Below, piece after piece: positions 56,848 through 64,000 of a stretch of 64,000 nt of DNA; position 1 is the stretch's first letter; the number at the start of each line of letters is the position of its first letter. The stretch lies in assembly GCA_937873495.1 (NCBI GenBank), contig CALMXZ010000002.1:124001-188000 (forward strand), given 5' to 3'. The position numbers and the translations under genes were made by a program. The notes below the pieces were generated by a model. It made no database searches, had not been told where the DNA came from, and was given only the letters and a program-made list of their open reading frames with translations. Source of the DNA: an uncultured Trueperaceae bacterium (GTDB lineage: Bacteria; Deinococcota; Deinococci; Deinococcales; Trueperaceae).

Positions 56848-57792
56848 ATGGACTTAACAGCTCTCTACCGCAACACCACCCTCGCCATCGCAGGCGCGAA
56901 ACCCGTCAAGTCGGTCATCGGACGCTACGGCTGGCGCCTCGGTGTAGGGCGCTTCGTGGCCGGCGAGGACATCCGTTCAGCCGTGCCCGTGCTCCTCGCC
57001 ATCCAGGCGAGCGGCCGGCGCGTCATCCTCGACCTGTTGGGCGAGTTCGTCGAGAGCGAGAGCGCATCGAGGGCGGTGGCCGACGCCGTGAAGGAGTGCG
57101 TCGCCGTCGCGCGCGCGAGCGGTGTGGAGCCGTACTTCAGCGTCAAACCCACGCAGCTCGGCCTCGGCGTCGGTTCGGAGCTCGCGTTCGAGCTGGCGGA
57201 CGGCATCGCGAGCGTCATCGGTGCCGCCGGTGGTCACCTCTGCCTCGACATGGAGAACGTGCCTTACGTCGACGGCACGCTCGACCTCTACGACGCGCTG
57301 CGGCGGGCCGGCCACCACCACGTGAGCACCGTGCTGCAGAGCTACCTCTTCCGCACACCGGACGACCTGGACAGGTTGAGCGGCATCGCTGCCGCGTACC
57401 CCGGCGTCACCACGGCCGTGCGACTCGTGAAGGGCGCCTACCGCGAGACGGCCGAGCACGCCATCCAGGACGTGGCCGGCATCGAGGAGGCTTACCGCAC
57501 CCTCGCCTACCGAGCGCTCGGGGCGGGGCTCAAGCTCAACGTCGGCACGCACGACGAGGGCCTGCAGCGCGAGCTGCTCGCCTACGCCAAGGGCGCCGCG
57601 CTCGGCCACGACCGGTACGAGGTGCAGATGCTCTACGGCGTGAAGCCGCAGCTCCAGGAACGCCTGAGCGCCGCCGGGCTGCCCGTGCGCGTCTACGTCC
57701 CGTTCGGCTCCGATTGGTACGGCTACTTCAGCCGCAGGCTGGCCGAACGCCCCGCCAACCTCGCTTTCGTGGCGCGCGGGCTGTTCGGCTGA
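56848..57792 (+). CDS. putA: Proline dehydrogenase
   Basis: 314 aa, the short monofunctional form as in Thermus. PYFSVKPTQLGLG, HLCLDMENVPYVDGTLDLY, VSTVLQSYLFRTPDDLDRL, RLVKGAYRE and the C-terminal RVYVPFGSDWYGYFSRRLAERPANL are FAD- and proline-binding motifs. It oxidises proline to pyrroline-5-carboxylate at the inner membrane face. TAGAAT at 56828-56833 may be the -10. Followed by the second enzyme of the pathway. Confidence 0.94.
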   Translation: MDLTALYRNTTLAIAGAKPVKSVIGRYGWRLGVGRFVAGEDIRSAVPVLLAIQASGRRVILDLLGEFVESESASRAVADAVKECVAVARASGVEPYFSVKPTQLGLGVGSELAFELADGIASVIGAAGGHLCLDMENVPYVDGTLDLYDALRRAGHHHVSTVLQSYLFRTPDDLDRLSGIAAAYPGVTTAVRLVKGAYRETAEHAIQDVAGIEEAYRTLAYRALGAGLKLNVGTHDEGLQRELLAYAKGAALGHDRYEVQMLYGVKPQLQERLSAAGLPVRVYVPFGSDWYGYFSRRLAERPANLAFVARGLFG

Positions 57793-57875
57793 CGGCGACC
57801 GACTGGCGCGCTCCCTCGGCACCGAGGGCGCGACGAAGTCATTCGCGACGCAGTCACTCAAGGAGGACCACCCAG

Positions 57876-59423
57876 ATGCTCTTCGAGCCGTATCGCAACG
57901 AACCGTTCGCCGATTTCTCCGACCCAGCCACCCTCGCGAGCTTCCGGCGCGCCCTGGCGGACGTCGGGGAGCAGCTCGGCCGCGACTACCCCCTCACCAT
58001 CGGCGGCGAGGCCGTCATGACCGGCTCCTTCCTCGAGTCGTACGACCCGTCGCGCAAGGACCGGCTCGTCGGCCGCGCCGCCAAGGCCGGACCGCGCGAG
58101 ATCGAACGCGCCATGGACGCGGCGTGGAACGCCTACGCCGACTGGTCGCGCTGGGGCATGGCCGAGCGCGCCCGCCTGCTCGTCAAGCTCGCGGCCATCA
58201 TGCGGCGCCGGCGCGAAGAGCTGGCCGCCTGGCTCGTGTTCGAGGCGTCGAAGAACTACCTCGAGGCGATCGCCGACGTGGCCGAGGCCATCGACTTCTG
58301 CGAGTACTACGCGCGCACGGCTTTGCCCCTCGCCGAGCCGCTGCCGACCTACGACCAACCGGGCGAGGAGAACACGACGACGTTCCAGCCCATGGGCGTC
58401 GGTCTCGTCATCCCGCCATGGAACTTCCTGCTCGCCATCCTGGTCGGCACCGCCGTCGGACCGGTCGTCGTCGGCAACACGGTCATCATCAAGCCCTCCC
58501 CCGCCACGCCCATCATCGCGGCGAAGTTCATGGAGCTCGTGGCCGAGGCCGGCTTCCCGGCCGGCGTCATCAACCTGCTCACGGGCGACGACGCCGTCCT
58601 CGGCGACGCCCTGGTGGACCACCCACGCACGCGCTTCATCAACTTCACCGGCTCCGTCGCGACCGGCGTACGCATCTTCGAGCGCGCCGCCAAGGTGCAA
58701 CCCGGCCAGCACTGGCTCAAGCGCACCTTCCTCGAGATGGGCGGCAAGGACGCCCTAATCGTCGACGCCTCGGCGGACATCGAATTGGCCGCCACGGCCG
58801 CGGTAGCGAGCGCGTTCGGGTTCCAGGGCCAGAAGTGCTCGGCGATGAGCAGGCTCATCGTGGTCGATGCCGTGTACGACGCTGTGTTGGGGCGCGTCAA
58901 GGCGCTCACGGAAGCGTTGAGCGTCGGACCGGCCGACGAGAACCACGACGTCGGCGCCGTCATCAACGAGCGGCAGTACCAGAAGATCCTCGGCTACATC
59001 GAGACGGGCAAGAGCGAGGCGCGGCTCCTGACCGGCGGCGGGGCGGCGGCGGGCGACGGTTGGTTCATCCAGCCGACCGTGTTCGCCGACGTGCCCGTCG
59101 GCGCGAGCATCGCGTGCGACGAGATTTTCGGGCCCGTGGTCAGCGTCATGCGCGCGCGCGACTTCGACCACGCCCTCGAGATCGCCAACGGCAGCTCCTA
59201 CGCCCTCACGGGGGGCGTGATCAGCAAGGACAGGCGCAACCTCGAGAAGGCGCGCCGCGAGTTCCAGGCCGGCAACCTCTACCTCAACCGGAAGATCACG
59301 GGCGCCCTGGTCGGTGTCCAGCCGTTCGGCGGCTTCAAGATGTCCGGCTCGAACACCAAGGCGGGCGGCCCCGACTACCTGCGCAACTTCATGGAGATGA
59401 AGACCGTCACCGAGCGGTTCTAG
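57876..59423 (+). CDS. pruA: L-glutamate gamma-semialdehyde (P5C) dehydrogenase
   Basis: 515 aa, AAGGAGG 9 nt before the ATG. PPWNFLLAILVGTAVGPVVVGNTVIIKPS (NAD fold), FTGSVATGVRI, LEMGGKDALIV with Glu287 and GFQGQKCSAMSR with the nucleophile Cys321 are present, numbered as expected for the RocA/Thermus type. It converts glutamate semialdehyde to glutamate. The 83-nt gap from putA contains a short direct repeat (GCGACG-AGTCA twice). Confidence 0.95.
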   Translation: MLFEPYRNEPFADFSDPATLASFRRALADVGEQLGRDYPLTIGGEAVMTGSFLESYDPSRKDRLVGRAAKAGPREIERAMDAAWNAYADWSRWGMAERARLLVKLAAIMRRRREELAAWLVFEASKNYLEAIADVAEAIDFCEYYARTALPLAEPLPTYDQPGEENTTTFQPMGVGLVIPPWNFLLAILVGTAVGPVVVGNTVIIKPSPATPIIAAKFMELVAEAGFPAGVINLLTGDDAVLGDALVDHPRTRFINFTGSVATGVRIFERAAKVQPGQHWLKRTFLEMGGKDALIVDASADIELAATAAVASAFGFQGQKCSAMSRLIVVDAVYDAVLGRVKALTEALSVGPADENHDVGAVINERQYQKILGYIETGKSEARLLTGGGAAAGDGWFIQPTVFADVPVGASIACDEIFGPVVSVMRARDFDHALEIANGSSYALTGGVISKDRRNLEKARREFQAGNLYLNRKITGALVGVQPFGGFKMSGSNTKAGGPDYLRNFMEMKTVTERF

Positions 59424-59433
59424 TCGGCCGCGT

Positions 59434-60117
59434 TCACATGCCGCAGCCCAACCGCACCCGCAGGCTCGGGTTGGCTACGGTGAAAGCCACGCCGGCTTGT
59501 TGCGCGGAGAAGGCGATGCCATCGGCCTGAACCTCGAAGAGGAGCTTGTCGGGCTGACCGAGGTCGGCGCCGTCCGGGACGTAGAAGAGCAGCTGGTGCG
59601 TCAGTCCGCCCCCCTGGGGCAGGCTGGCGAAGGTGAGCTGCTGTACGTCGTAAGGGTCGACGCTCAGGATCGTGCCGTCGGCCAGTACCAGCTGGATACC
59701 GTCGCCCGTACCGCTCACGCCGGCGTCCACCGGCATGATGGTCGTGGTGGAGCCGTTGCGGACCTCGACGGTGACGCCCCAGCCGCGCCGGTCGCCCGTC
59801 AACGGCGCCACGTCGGTCACGCGCACCCGCCAGACCCCGTTGAAGAGGTCCTGGCGGAGGCAGCCTTCCACCGATGCGCGTTGGTCGGCGCCGCCCGCCA
59901 CTCGTGGGGGCAACGTCAGCGACAAGGCTCCCCCGTCGAACGTCGCCACCACGCCGACGTCGGTCAGGGCCTGTAACGGCACGTAGACGACGCCGTTCAC
60001 GGTCACGGCGGTGATGGACGACCGAACGCCGTCGACGACGACCGCGTACTCCTGGGCCAGACCGGTGCTCGCGAGGATGGAGAAGGCCAACGTGAGCGCG
60101 ATGAGGGTCCGTTTCAT
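59434..60117 (-). CDS. Exported copper-amine-oxidase-N/stalk-like domain protein
   Basis: 227 aa from the ATG at 60115-60117 with GGAGG 5 nt upstream. A signal peptide (about 1-21, STGLAQ) is followed by a stalk-type domain (about 23-75): YAVVVDGVRSSITAVTVNGVVYVPLQALTDVGVVATFDGGALSLTLP. The C-terminal region (about 85-227) is a beta-rich DUF4352-like module with VRVTDVAPLTGDRRGWGVTVEVRNGS. It ends in a conserved-looking Cys (RLGCGM). Probably surface or periplasmic; function unknown. Confidence 0.72.
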   Translation of the reverse strand: MKRTLIALTLAFSILASTGLAQEYAVVVDGVRSSITAVTVNGVVYVPLQALTDVGVVATFDGGALSLTLPPRVAGGADQRASVEGCLRQDLFNGVWRVRVTDVAPLTGDRRGWGVTVEVRNGSTTTIMPVDAGVSGTGDGIQLVLADGTILSVDPYDVQQLTFASLPQGGGLTHQLLFYVPDGADLGQPDKLLFEVQADGIAFSAQQAGVAFTVANPSLRVRLGCGM

Positions 60118-60210
60118 GTGCACCTCCGAGGCGCGGCCGCTGGTGCCTGACGCGCTGAGCGCCTGCCGCCGGCCGAACCTGATCTGGCCGGGAGCCTAGG
60201 GCGGCGCAGG

Positions 60211-60230
60211 TTATACGCGGGTTATACGGG
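60211..60230 (-). promoter_or_regulatory. Duplicated TATAAC box upstream of the stalk-domain gene
   Basis: The direct repeat GTTATACG-GG occurs twice (about 60210-60229), giving two TATAAC hexamers on the minus strand 10 bp apart. Either could be a -10 element for the gene ending at 59434. Confidence 0.35.
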
Positions 60231-60253
60231 CCGTTGCGCAGGCTTCGTCCGGG

Positions 60254-60931
60254 TCAGGCTCCAGCGGCGAGGCGCACCATCATCACGAGGTGACAGCCCC
60301 AACCGGCGAGCACGAACAGGTGCCAGAGCTCGTGATAGCCGAACACGTCCGGCCGCAGGTGCGGGCGCTTCAGGGCGTATATCACCGCCCCGACGCTGTA
60401 GAAGAGGCCACCCAGAGCCAACCAGACGGTGTTCACCGTCCCGAGCGACCTGGCGACCGGCACGATGGCGAGGACGACGAGCCAGCCCATGGCCAGGTAG
60501 AGCGCAGTGCTGAGCCAGCGCGGTGCGCCCAACCAGAGCGTCTTGAAGACGAGACCGCCGACGGCGCAGAGCCAGACGAGCCCGAAGAGCCACCAGCCCA
60601 GCACGGCCCGCTCCGGCTGCATGGCCACCAGCGTGATCGGTGTGTAGGAGCCGGCGATCAGCACGTAGATGGCGCCGTGATCCAGGCGCCTGAGCCACCG
60701 CTCGCCCGTCGGTCCGGCACGCACGGCGTGTAGCAGGGTGCTGGCGGTGAAGAGTATGACAGAGGCGAGCCCGAAGACCAGGAACGCCACGAGCGCGGTG
60801 GTGTCGCCGCGCGCCAGCACGGCCAGGACCACGGTGGCCGCCACCGCCAGAGCCGCGCCGGCCATGTGCGTCAGAGCGTTGACAGGCTCCTTGAGGCGCC
60901 TGACGAGCGCGGCGCTCCAGGGCGCGTTCAC
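60254..60931 (-). CDS. Hemolysin III family membrane protein
   Basis: 225 aa, GTG start in a GTGA overlap with the ABC ATPase gene. KEPVNALTHMAGAALAV, STLLHAV, LRRLDHGAIYVLIAGSYTPITL, GGLFYSVGAVIYALKRP and GYHELWHLFVLAGWGCHL are the HlyIII/PAQR signatures, with the conserved His and Asp residues in the membrane. Seven helices. PAQR-type proteins are linked to membrane fluidity homeostasis; toxin activity is not implied. Confidence 0.92.
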   Translation of the reverse strand: MNAPWSAALVRRLKEPVNALTHMAGAALAVAATVVLAVLARGDTTALVAFLVFGLASVILFTASTLLHAVRAGPTGERWLRRLDHGAIYVLIAGSYTPITLVAMQPERAVLGWWLFGLVWLCAVGGLVFKTLWLGAPRWLSTALYLAMGWLVVLAIVPVARSLGTVNTVWLALGGLFYSVGAVIYALKRPHLRPDVFGYHELWHLFVLAGWGCHLVMMVRLAAGA

Positions 60932-62226
60932 GCTTGCCGCCCCTCGAGGCCGAGCATCTGAGCCGCGTCGTCGTACTCCACGAGTTCAGCGTACCGGCTC
61001 CACGTGATGGCCGTGCGCAGCGTCTCGTCCGCCGCGTGCGGCGTCAAGCGCTCCTCCAGCTCGCCGAGGAGCTTCGCGTACGGCGCGCGACCGTCAGGGC
61101 TCGCCCGCAGCAGGTCGAGGATGCGCCCGACCAAGGCAACGCGCTCGACCAGCGCCTCTGCGAACAGGGCCTTGCGGTCGTCGCCCTCGGCCGCCTCGAA
61201 GCGTCTGCCGGCACCGGTGAGGATGACGTCGCCACCTTCCAGCCGAACGAACCCGAGCAGCTGCAACGCTTCAGCTACCGGGAAGAGGTCGTCGACCTCC
61301 ATGCGCAGCGAGTGCGCGAACACGGGGAGGTCGGCGTGACCAGAGTAGGGCCGGTCGGCCAGCGCTTCGAGGAGGCCCGCCATGACGCCGGGCGAGGCGT
61401 GCGGGAGGTGGCGGAAGAGTGCGCCGCCCGCCGGCACCGGTGCGGCAGGCACGGTGAGCCCGGCCAGTTCAGAGTAGAGCCGCTCGACGAGCCGCCCGAA
61501 GCGCGGGTCGGTCCGTTCCCGCGGCTGGGGCAGGTCGATGGCGACCTCGGCCGCCACCCGCCCGGGCCGGCTCGCGAAGACCAGGACGCGGTCGCTCATG
61601 AGGACGGCCTCCTCGATGTTGTGGGTGACCAGGACGATGACGGACGTTGGCAGCCTGCCGCTCGACCACAGCTCCAGGATCTCGGAGCGCAGCGCCTCGG
61701 CCGTCAGCACGTCGAGGGCGGAGAACGGCTCGTCCATGAGGAGCACGTCGGGGTGTACGACGAGGGCTCGCGCGATCCCAACGCGCTGCCGCATGCCGCC
61801 GGAGAGCTCGCGCGGGTAGGCCTGCTCGAAGCCGTCGAGCCCGATGAGGTCGATGGCTGCCATGGCCCGCTCGCGCGTCTCTTCCCTGCTCGTCCCGAGC
61901 GCTTGGAGCCCGAGCTCGACGTTGCCTAGCACCGTCGACCACGGGAGCAGGGCGAAGCTCTGGAAAACCATGGCCACCCCCGGCGGTGGAGCTGCGATGG
62001 GCGCGCCGCGGTAGGTCGCGGAGCCGGCGGAAGGCTCGCTCAACCCGGCTATGACCCTGAGCAGTGTGCTCTTGCCCGAGCCGGACCGCCCCACGATGCC
62101 GACGATCTCGCCTTCGTGCAAGGTCAGCGATACGCCCTCCAGGACCGCGAGCGGCTGCCCGCCCGGGCGGGTGAAGGTCTTGCCGATCCCGGTGAGCCGT
62201 ACTATCTCGGTGCCAGTCACTACCAT
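60928..62226 (-). CDS. ABC transporter ATP-binding protein with C-terminal AAA-associated domain (nitrate/sulfonate type)
   Basis: 432 aa. Walker A VGRSGSGKSTLLR, Q-loop VFQSFALLPWSTVLGNVELGL, signature ELSGGMRQRVGIARAL and Walker B VLLMDEPFSALD make an SsuB/TauB/NrtD-like ATPase (about 1-260). The C-terminal 170 residues (LPHASPGVMAGLLEAL...AGRRFEAAEGDDRKALFAEALVERVALVGRILDLLR) match the AAA-associated winged-helix-like domain fused to ABC ATPases. It is probably a regulatory or sensor part. Paired with the permease at 62231. Confidence 0.9.
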   Translation of the reverse strand: MVVTGTEIVRLTGIGKTFTRPGGQPLAVLEGVSLTLHEGEIVGIVGRSGSGKSTLLRVIAGLSEPSAGSATYRGAPIAAPPPGVAMVFQSFALLPWSTVLGNVELGLQALGTSREETRERAMAAIDLIGLDGFEQAYPRELSGGMRQRVGIARALVVHPDVLLMDEPFSALDVLTAEALRSEILELWSSGRLPTSVIVLVTHNIEEAVLMSDRVLVFASRPGRVAAEVAIDLPQPRERTDPRFGRLVERLYSELAGLTVPAAPVPAGGALFRHLPHASPGVMAGLLEALADRPYSGHADLPVFAHSLRMEVDDLFPVAEALQLLGFVRLEGGDVILTGAGRRFEAAEGDDRKALFAEALVERVALVGRILDLLRASPDGRAPYAKLLGELEERLTPHAADETLRTAITWSRYAELVEYDDAAQMLGLEGRQA

Positions 62227-62230
62227 CGCC

Positions 62231-63988
62231 TCACTCTAGGCGGAAGCGCCTGCTTACGCGCCGCTGGACGGGTTCCCAGACGAAACGGTTGATGAGGACG
62301 ACGTAGAGGCTCATGACGGCGATGCCGAGCACGATGCGCGCGCCGTCGCCCGCCGTGGTCGCCTTCACGATGTAGGCCCCCAGCCCAGCGGCCTCGACGG
62401 TCTCGTCGCCCCAATGGACGAGCTCGGCCACGATGCTGGCGTTCCAGGCGCCGCCCGAGGCCGTGATGACGCCCGTGAGGAGCGTCCCGGAGACGGCCGG
62501 GAGCGCGACCTTGCGCCACCATAGGAGCCCGCGCACGCCGAAGCTGGCCGAGAGGTCGCGCAGGTCGCGAGGGATGCCGGCCGCGCCCGCAGCGACGTTG
62601 AAGAGGATGTACCACTGCGTCCCCAGGATCATCAGCGGGCTGAGCCAGACGTTCGGATCGAGGCCGAAGCGGACGATGGCCCACACTGCGAGCGGGAACA
62701 GGAGGTTGGCAGGGAACGCGGCCAGGACCTGGGCCACCGGCTGTACCCAGGCACGTAGCCGCGGCCGCAGACCGACCTGCACGGCTACCGGCACCCACAC
62801 CAGGCTCGCGATCACCACCAGTACGAACACGCGCAGCGCCGTGTAAGAACCGAGTGCCACGACGTGCCACGCCTCGGCCGCGTCGATGGACCGCGCCAGG
62901 TGACCCCACGCCAACGCTACGCAGGCCGCGGCGACCAGGACGGCCGCGACGGTCAGCGCCACGTCGTACCGGCGCTGCCCCGTCTGCTCGCGGCGGGGCG
63001 CTGGGCGCGCAGGCGCGGGCCGCGGGCGCGGCGCCAGGCCGGCCAGGCGGACCGCCAAGCCGCGCACCAGGCGGGAGCGCGTCAACGCGCGGAAGACGAC
63101 CGACTCGGGCTCTTCCTGAGCTCCGCCGTAGCCGACGTCGTATCGGAAGCGGGCCGACCACGCCACCAGCGGCCTGAAGAGCAGCACGTCGTAGGCGACG
63201 ATCACGCACGCCATGGTCAGGACCGCCCAGCCGACGGCGGCCAGGTCCCTGGCCGCAAGCGCCGAGGCGATGTAGGTGCCGACGCCAGGGAGGTCGATCG
63301 TCGTGGTGCCGACGGCGATCGATTCGGCCGCTACCACGAAGAACCACGCGCCGGACATCGACACCATGGCGTTCCAGATGAGAGGCGGCAGCGAGTACGG
63401 GAGCTCGATCCGCCAGAACCGCGCCCAAGCCCCGAGCCTGAACGAGCGCCCCACCTCCTCGAGCTCCTTGGGGACGCTGAGCAGCGAGGCGTAGAGGCTG
63501 AAGGTCATGTTCCACGCCTGGCTCGTGAAGATGGCGAACAGAGCCACGAGCTCCGCGCCGAACACGCGTCCCGGCGTGAGGCTGAGGAAGAACAGCGTGG
63601 CGACCGACACGAAGCCGAGCACCGGCACGGACTGCAAGACGTCGAGGAGTGGGATCAGGAAGGCCCTGGCGCGGCGGTTCTTGGCGGCGAGCGTCGCGTA
63701 GCCGAGCGTGAACACGAACGAGGCGCCGAGCGCGACGACCATGCGCAGGCTCGTTCTGGCGGCGTACCAAGGGAGCGACCGGGGGTCGAGCGAGCGAGCG
63801 CTCGCCTCGGCCTGACCGAGCTCGTCGAAGGCGCCCTTGCTTCCGAGGACGACGAGGAGGAGGACGGCCACCAGCACGGCGAACGCCACGGCGTCCCACA
63901 CGCTCGGGCCGCGCCGCCTGAGCGCCACTGCGACCGGCAGCACGGTCAGCTCGGGACCCGTTGGCGTGTTCCGGCGCGGCTCCATCAC
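62231..63988 (-). CDS. Double-domain ABC permease (nitrate/taurine type)
   Basis: 585 aa from GTG 63986-63988 or 584 from ATG 63983-63985. Two copies of the binding-protein-dependent permease domain in one chain: coupling loops VPKELEEVGRSFRLGAWARFWRIELPYSLPPLI (about 165-200) and IPRDLRDLSASFGVRGLLWWRKVALPAVSGTLL (about 470-505). There are about twelve membrane helices and a Pro/Arg-rich linker (about 305-335). It would not need a second permease subunit. No periplasmic binding protein is seen; it may lie beyond 64000. The promoter region is at the window edge. Confidence 0.92.
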   Translation of the reverse strand: MMEPRRNTPTGPELTVLPVAVALRRRGPSVWDAVAFAVLVAVLLLVVLGSKGAFDELGQAEASARSLDPRSLPWYAARTSLRMVVALGASFVFTLGYATLAAKNRRARAFLIPLLDVLQSVPVLGFVSVATLFFLSLTPGRVFGAELVALFAIFTSQAWNMTFSLYASLLSVPKELEEVGRSFRLGAWARFWRIELPYSLPPLIWNAMVSMSGAWFFVVAAESIAVGTTTIDLPGVGTYIASALAARDLAAVGWAVLTMACVIVAYDVLLFRPLVAWSARFRYDVGYGGAQEEPESVVFRALTRSRLVRGLAVRLAGLAPRPRPAPARPAPRREQTGQRRYDVALTVAAVLVAAACVALAWGHLARSIDAAEAWHVVALGSYTALRVFVLVVIASLVWVPVAVQVGLRPRLRAWVQPVAQVLAAFPANLLFPLAVWAIVRFGLDPNVWLSPLMILGTQWYILFNVAAGAAGIPRDLRDLSASFGVRGLLWWRKVALPAVSGTLLTGVITASGGAWNASIVAELVHWGDETVEAAGLGAYIVKATTAGDGARIVLGIAVMSLYVVLINRFVWEPVQRRVSRRFRLE

Positions 63989-64000
63989 ACCTTTGTATCA

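Noticed and set aside
56763-57875. Mobile element scar suggested by short direct repeats before pruA
   Set aside because: The repeat is about 11 bp, imperfect and tandem; no transposase remnant or terminal inverted repeats are present.

Overview
The window looks like chromosomal, core-genome DNA from a GC-rich member of Deinococcota, most like the Truepera branch. This is inferred from gene content and promoter style; no database search was run. The pointers are an MglB/MglA pair of Thermus type, a proline dehydrogenase/P5C dehydrogenase pair of Thermus type, a beta-CASP nuclease of the kind known from Thermus, and at least ten genes whose -10 box (TANNNT) lies 5-8 nt before the start codon, which indicates leaderless mRNAs as known in Deinococcus. 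I see no phage, insertion sequence, plasmid or CRISPR.

Layout. 1-3400: end of a sugar ABC permease, a secreted clan-A glycoside hydrolase and a GH1 beta-glucosidase. 3462-4549: mglB-mglA. 4614-8914: glycine cleavage genes gcvT-gcvH-gcvPA-gcvPB, closed by a 17-bp hairpin. 9012-9671: erpA-type Fe-S protein (minus strand) and tRNA-Trp(CCA). 9750-17148: nfeD, floA, an unknown Pro/Ala-rich anchored protein, phoH, pgpH-type 7TM-HD phosphodiesterase, ybeY, dgkA and cdd, in an order very like Bacillus. 17214-19337: exported TPR protein. 19392-26758: hisC-hisB-hisH, a SPOR-like protein, rapZ, yvcK and a secreted/membrane protein, nearly all overlapping by 4 nt. 26788-28083: murA (minus). 28300-30378: a ribbon-helix-helix protein and a Ser/Thr kinase fused to a PQQ-type propeller. 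30473-37325 (minus): ilvB-ilvN-ilvC-leuA-cimA with a consensus promoter, a leader peptide and an intrinsic attenuator. 37512-44260: spoVS, rsmB-like methyltransferase, two metallo-beta-lactamase-fold proteins, a 61-bp tandem repeat and lon. 44270-47364 (minus): YjjX-type NTPase, mannose-6-phosphate isomerase and a FAD-linked hydroxy-acid dehydrogenase. 47483-53681: peptide ABC genes with two paralogous binding proteins, plus a histidine phosphatase. 53916-56695: LolD-like ATPase, Crp/Fnr regulator, acetyltransferase and a second histidine phosphatase. 56848-59423: proline catabolism. 59434-60931: a stalk-domain protein and hemolysin III. 60928-63988: an ABC ATPase and a double-domain permease.

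The most interesting points are: (1) a complete ribosome-mediated attenuator before ilvB whose leader peptide is itself translated from an apparently leaderless mRNA, with CTA CTA ATT control codons in the loop of a pause hairpin; (2) two genes, spoVS and phoH, that appear to start at ATC (AUC) behind excellent Shine-Dalgarno sequences; (3) a three-copy 61-bp repeat made from the 3' end of the beta-CASP gene, whose first two copies differ almost only at synonymous sites; (4) the Bacillus-like nfeD-to-cdd block with an unknown Pro/Ala-rich protein in the slot used by other genes in Bacillus.
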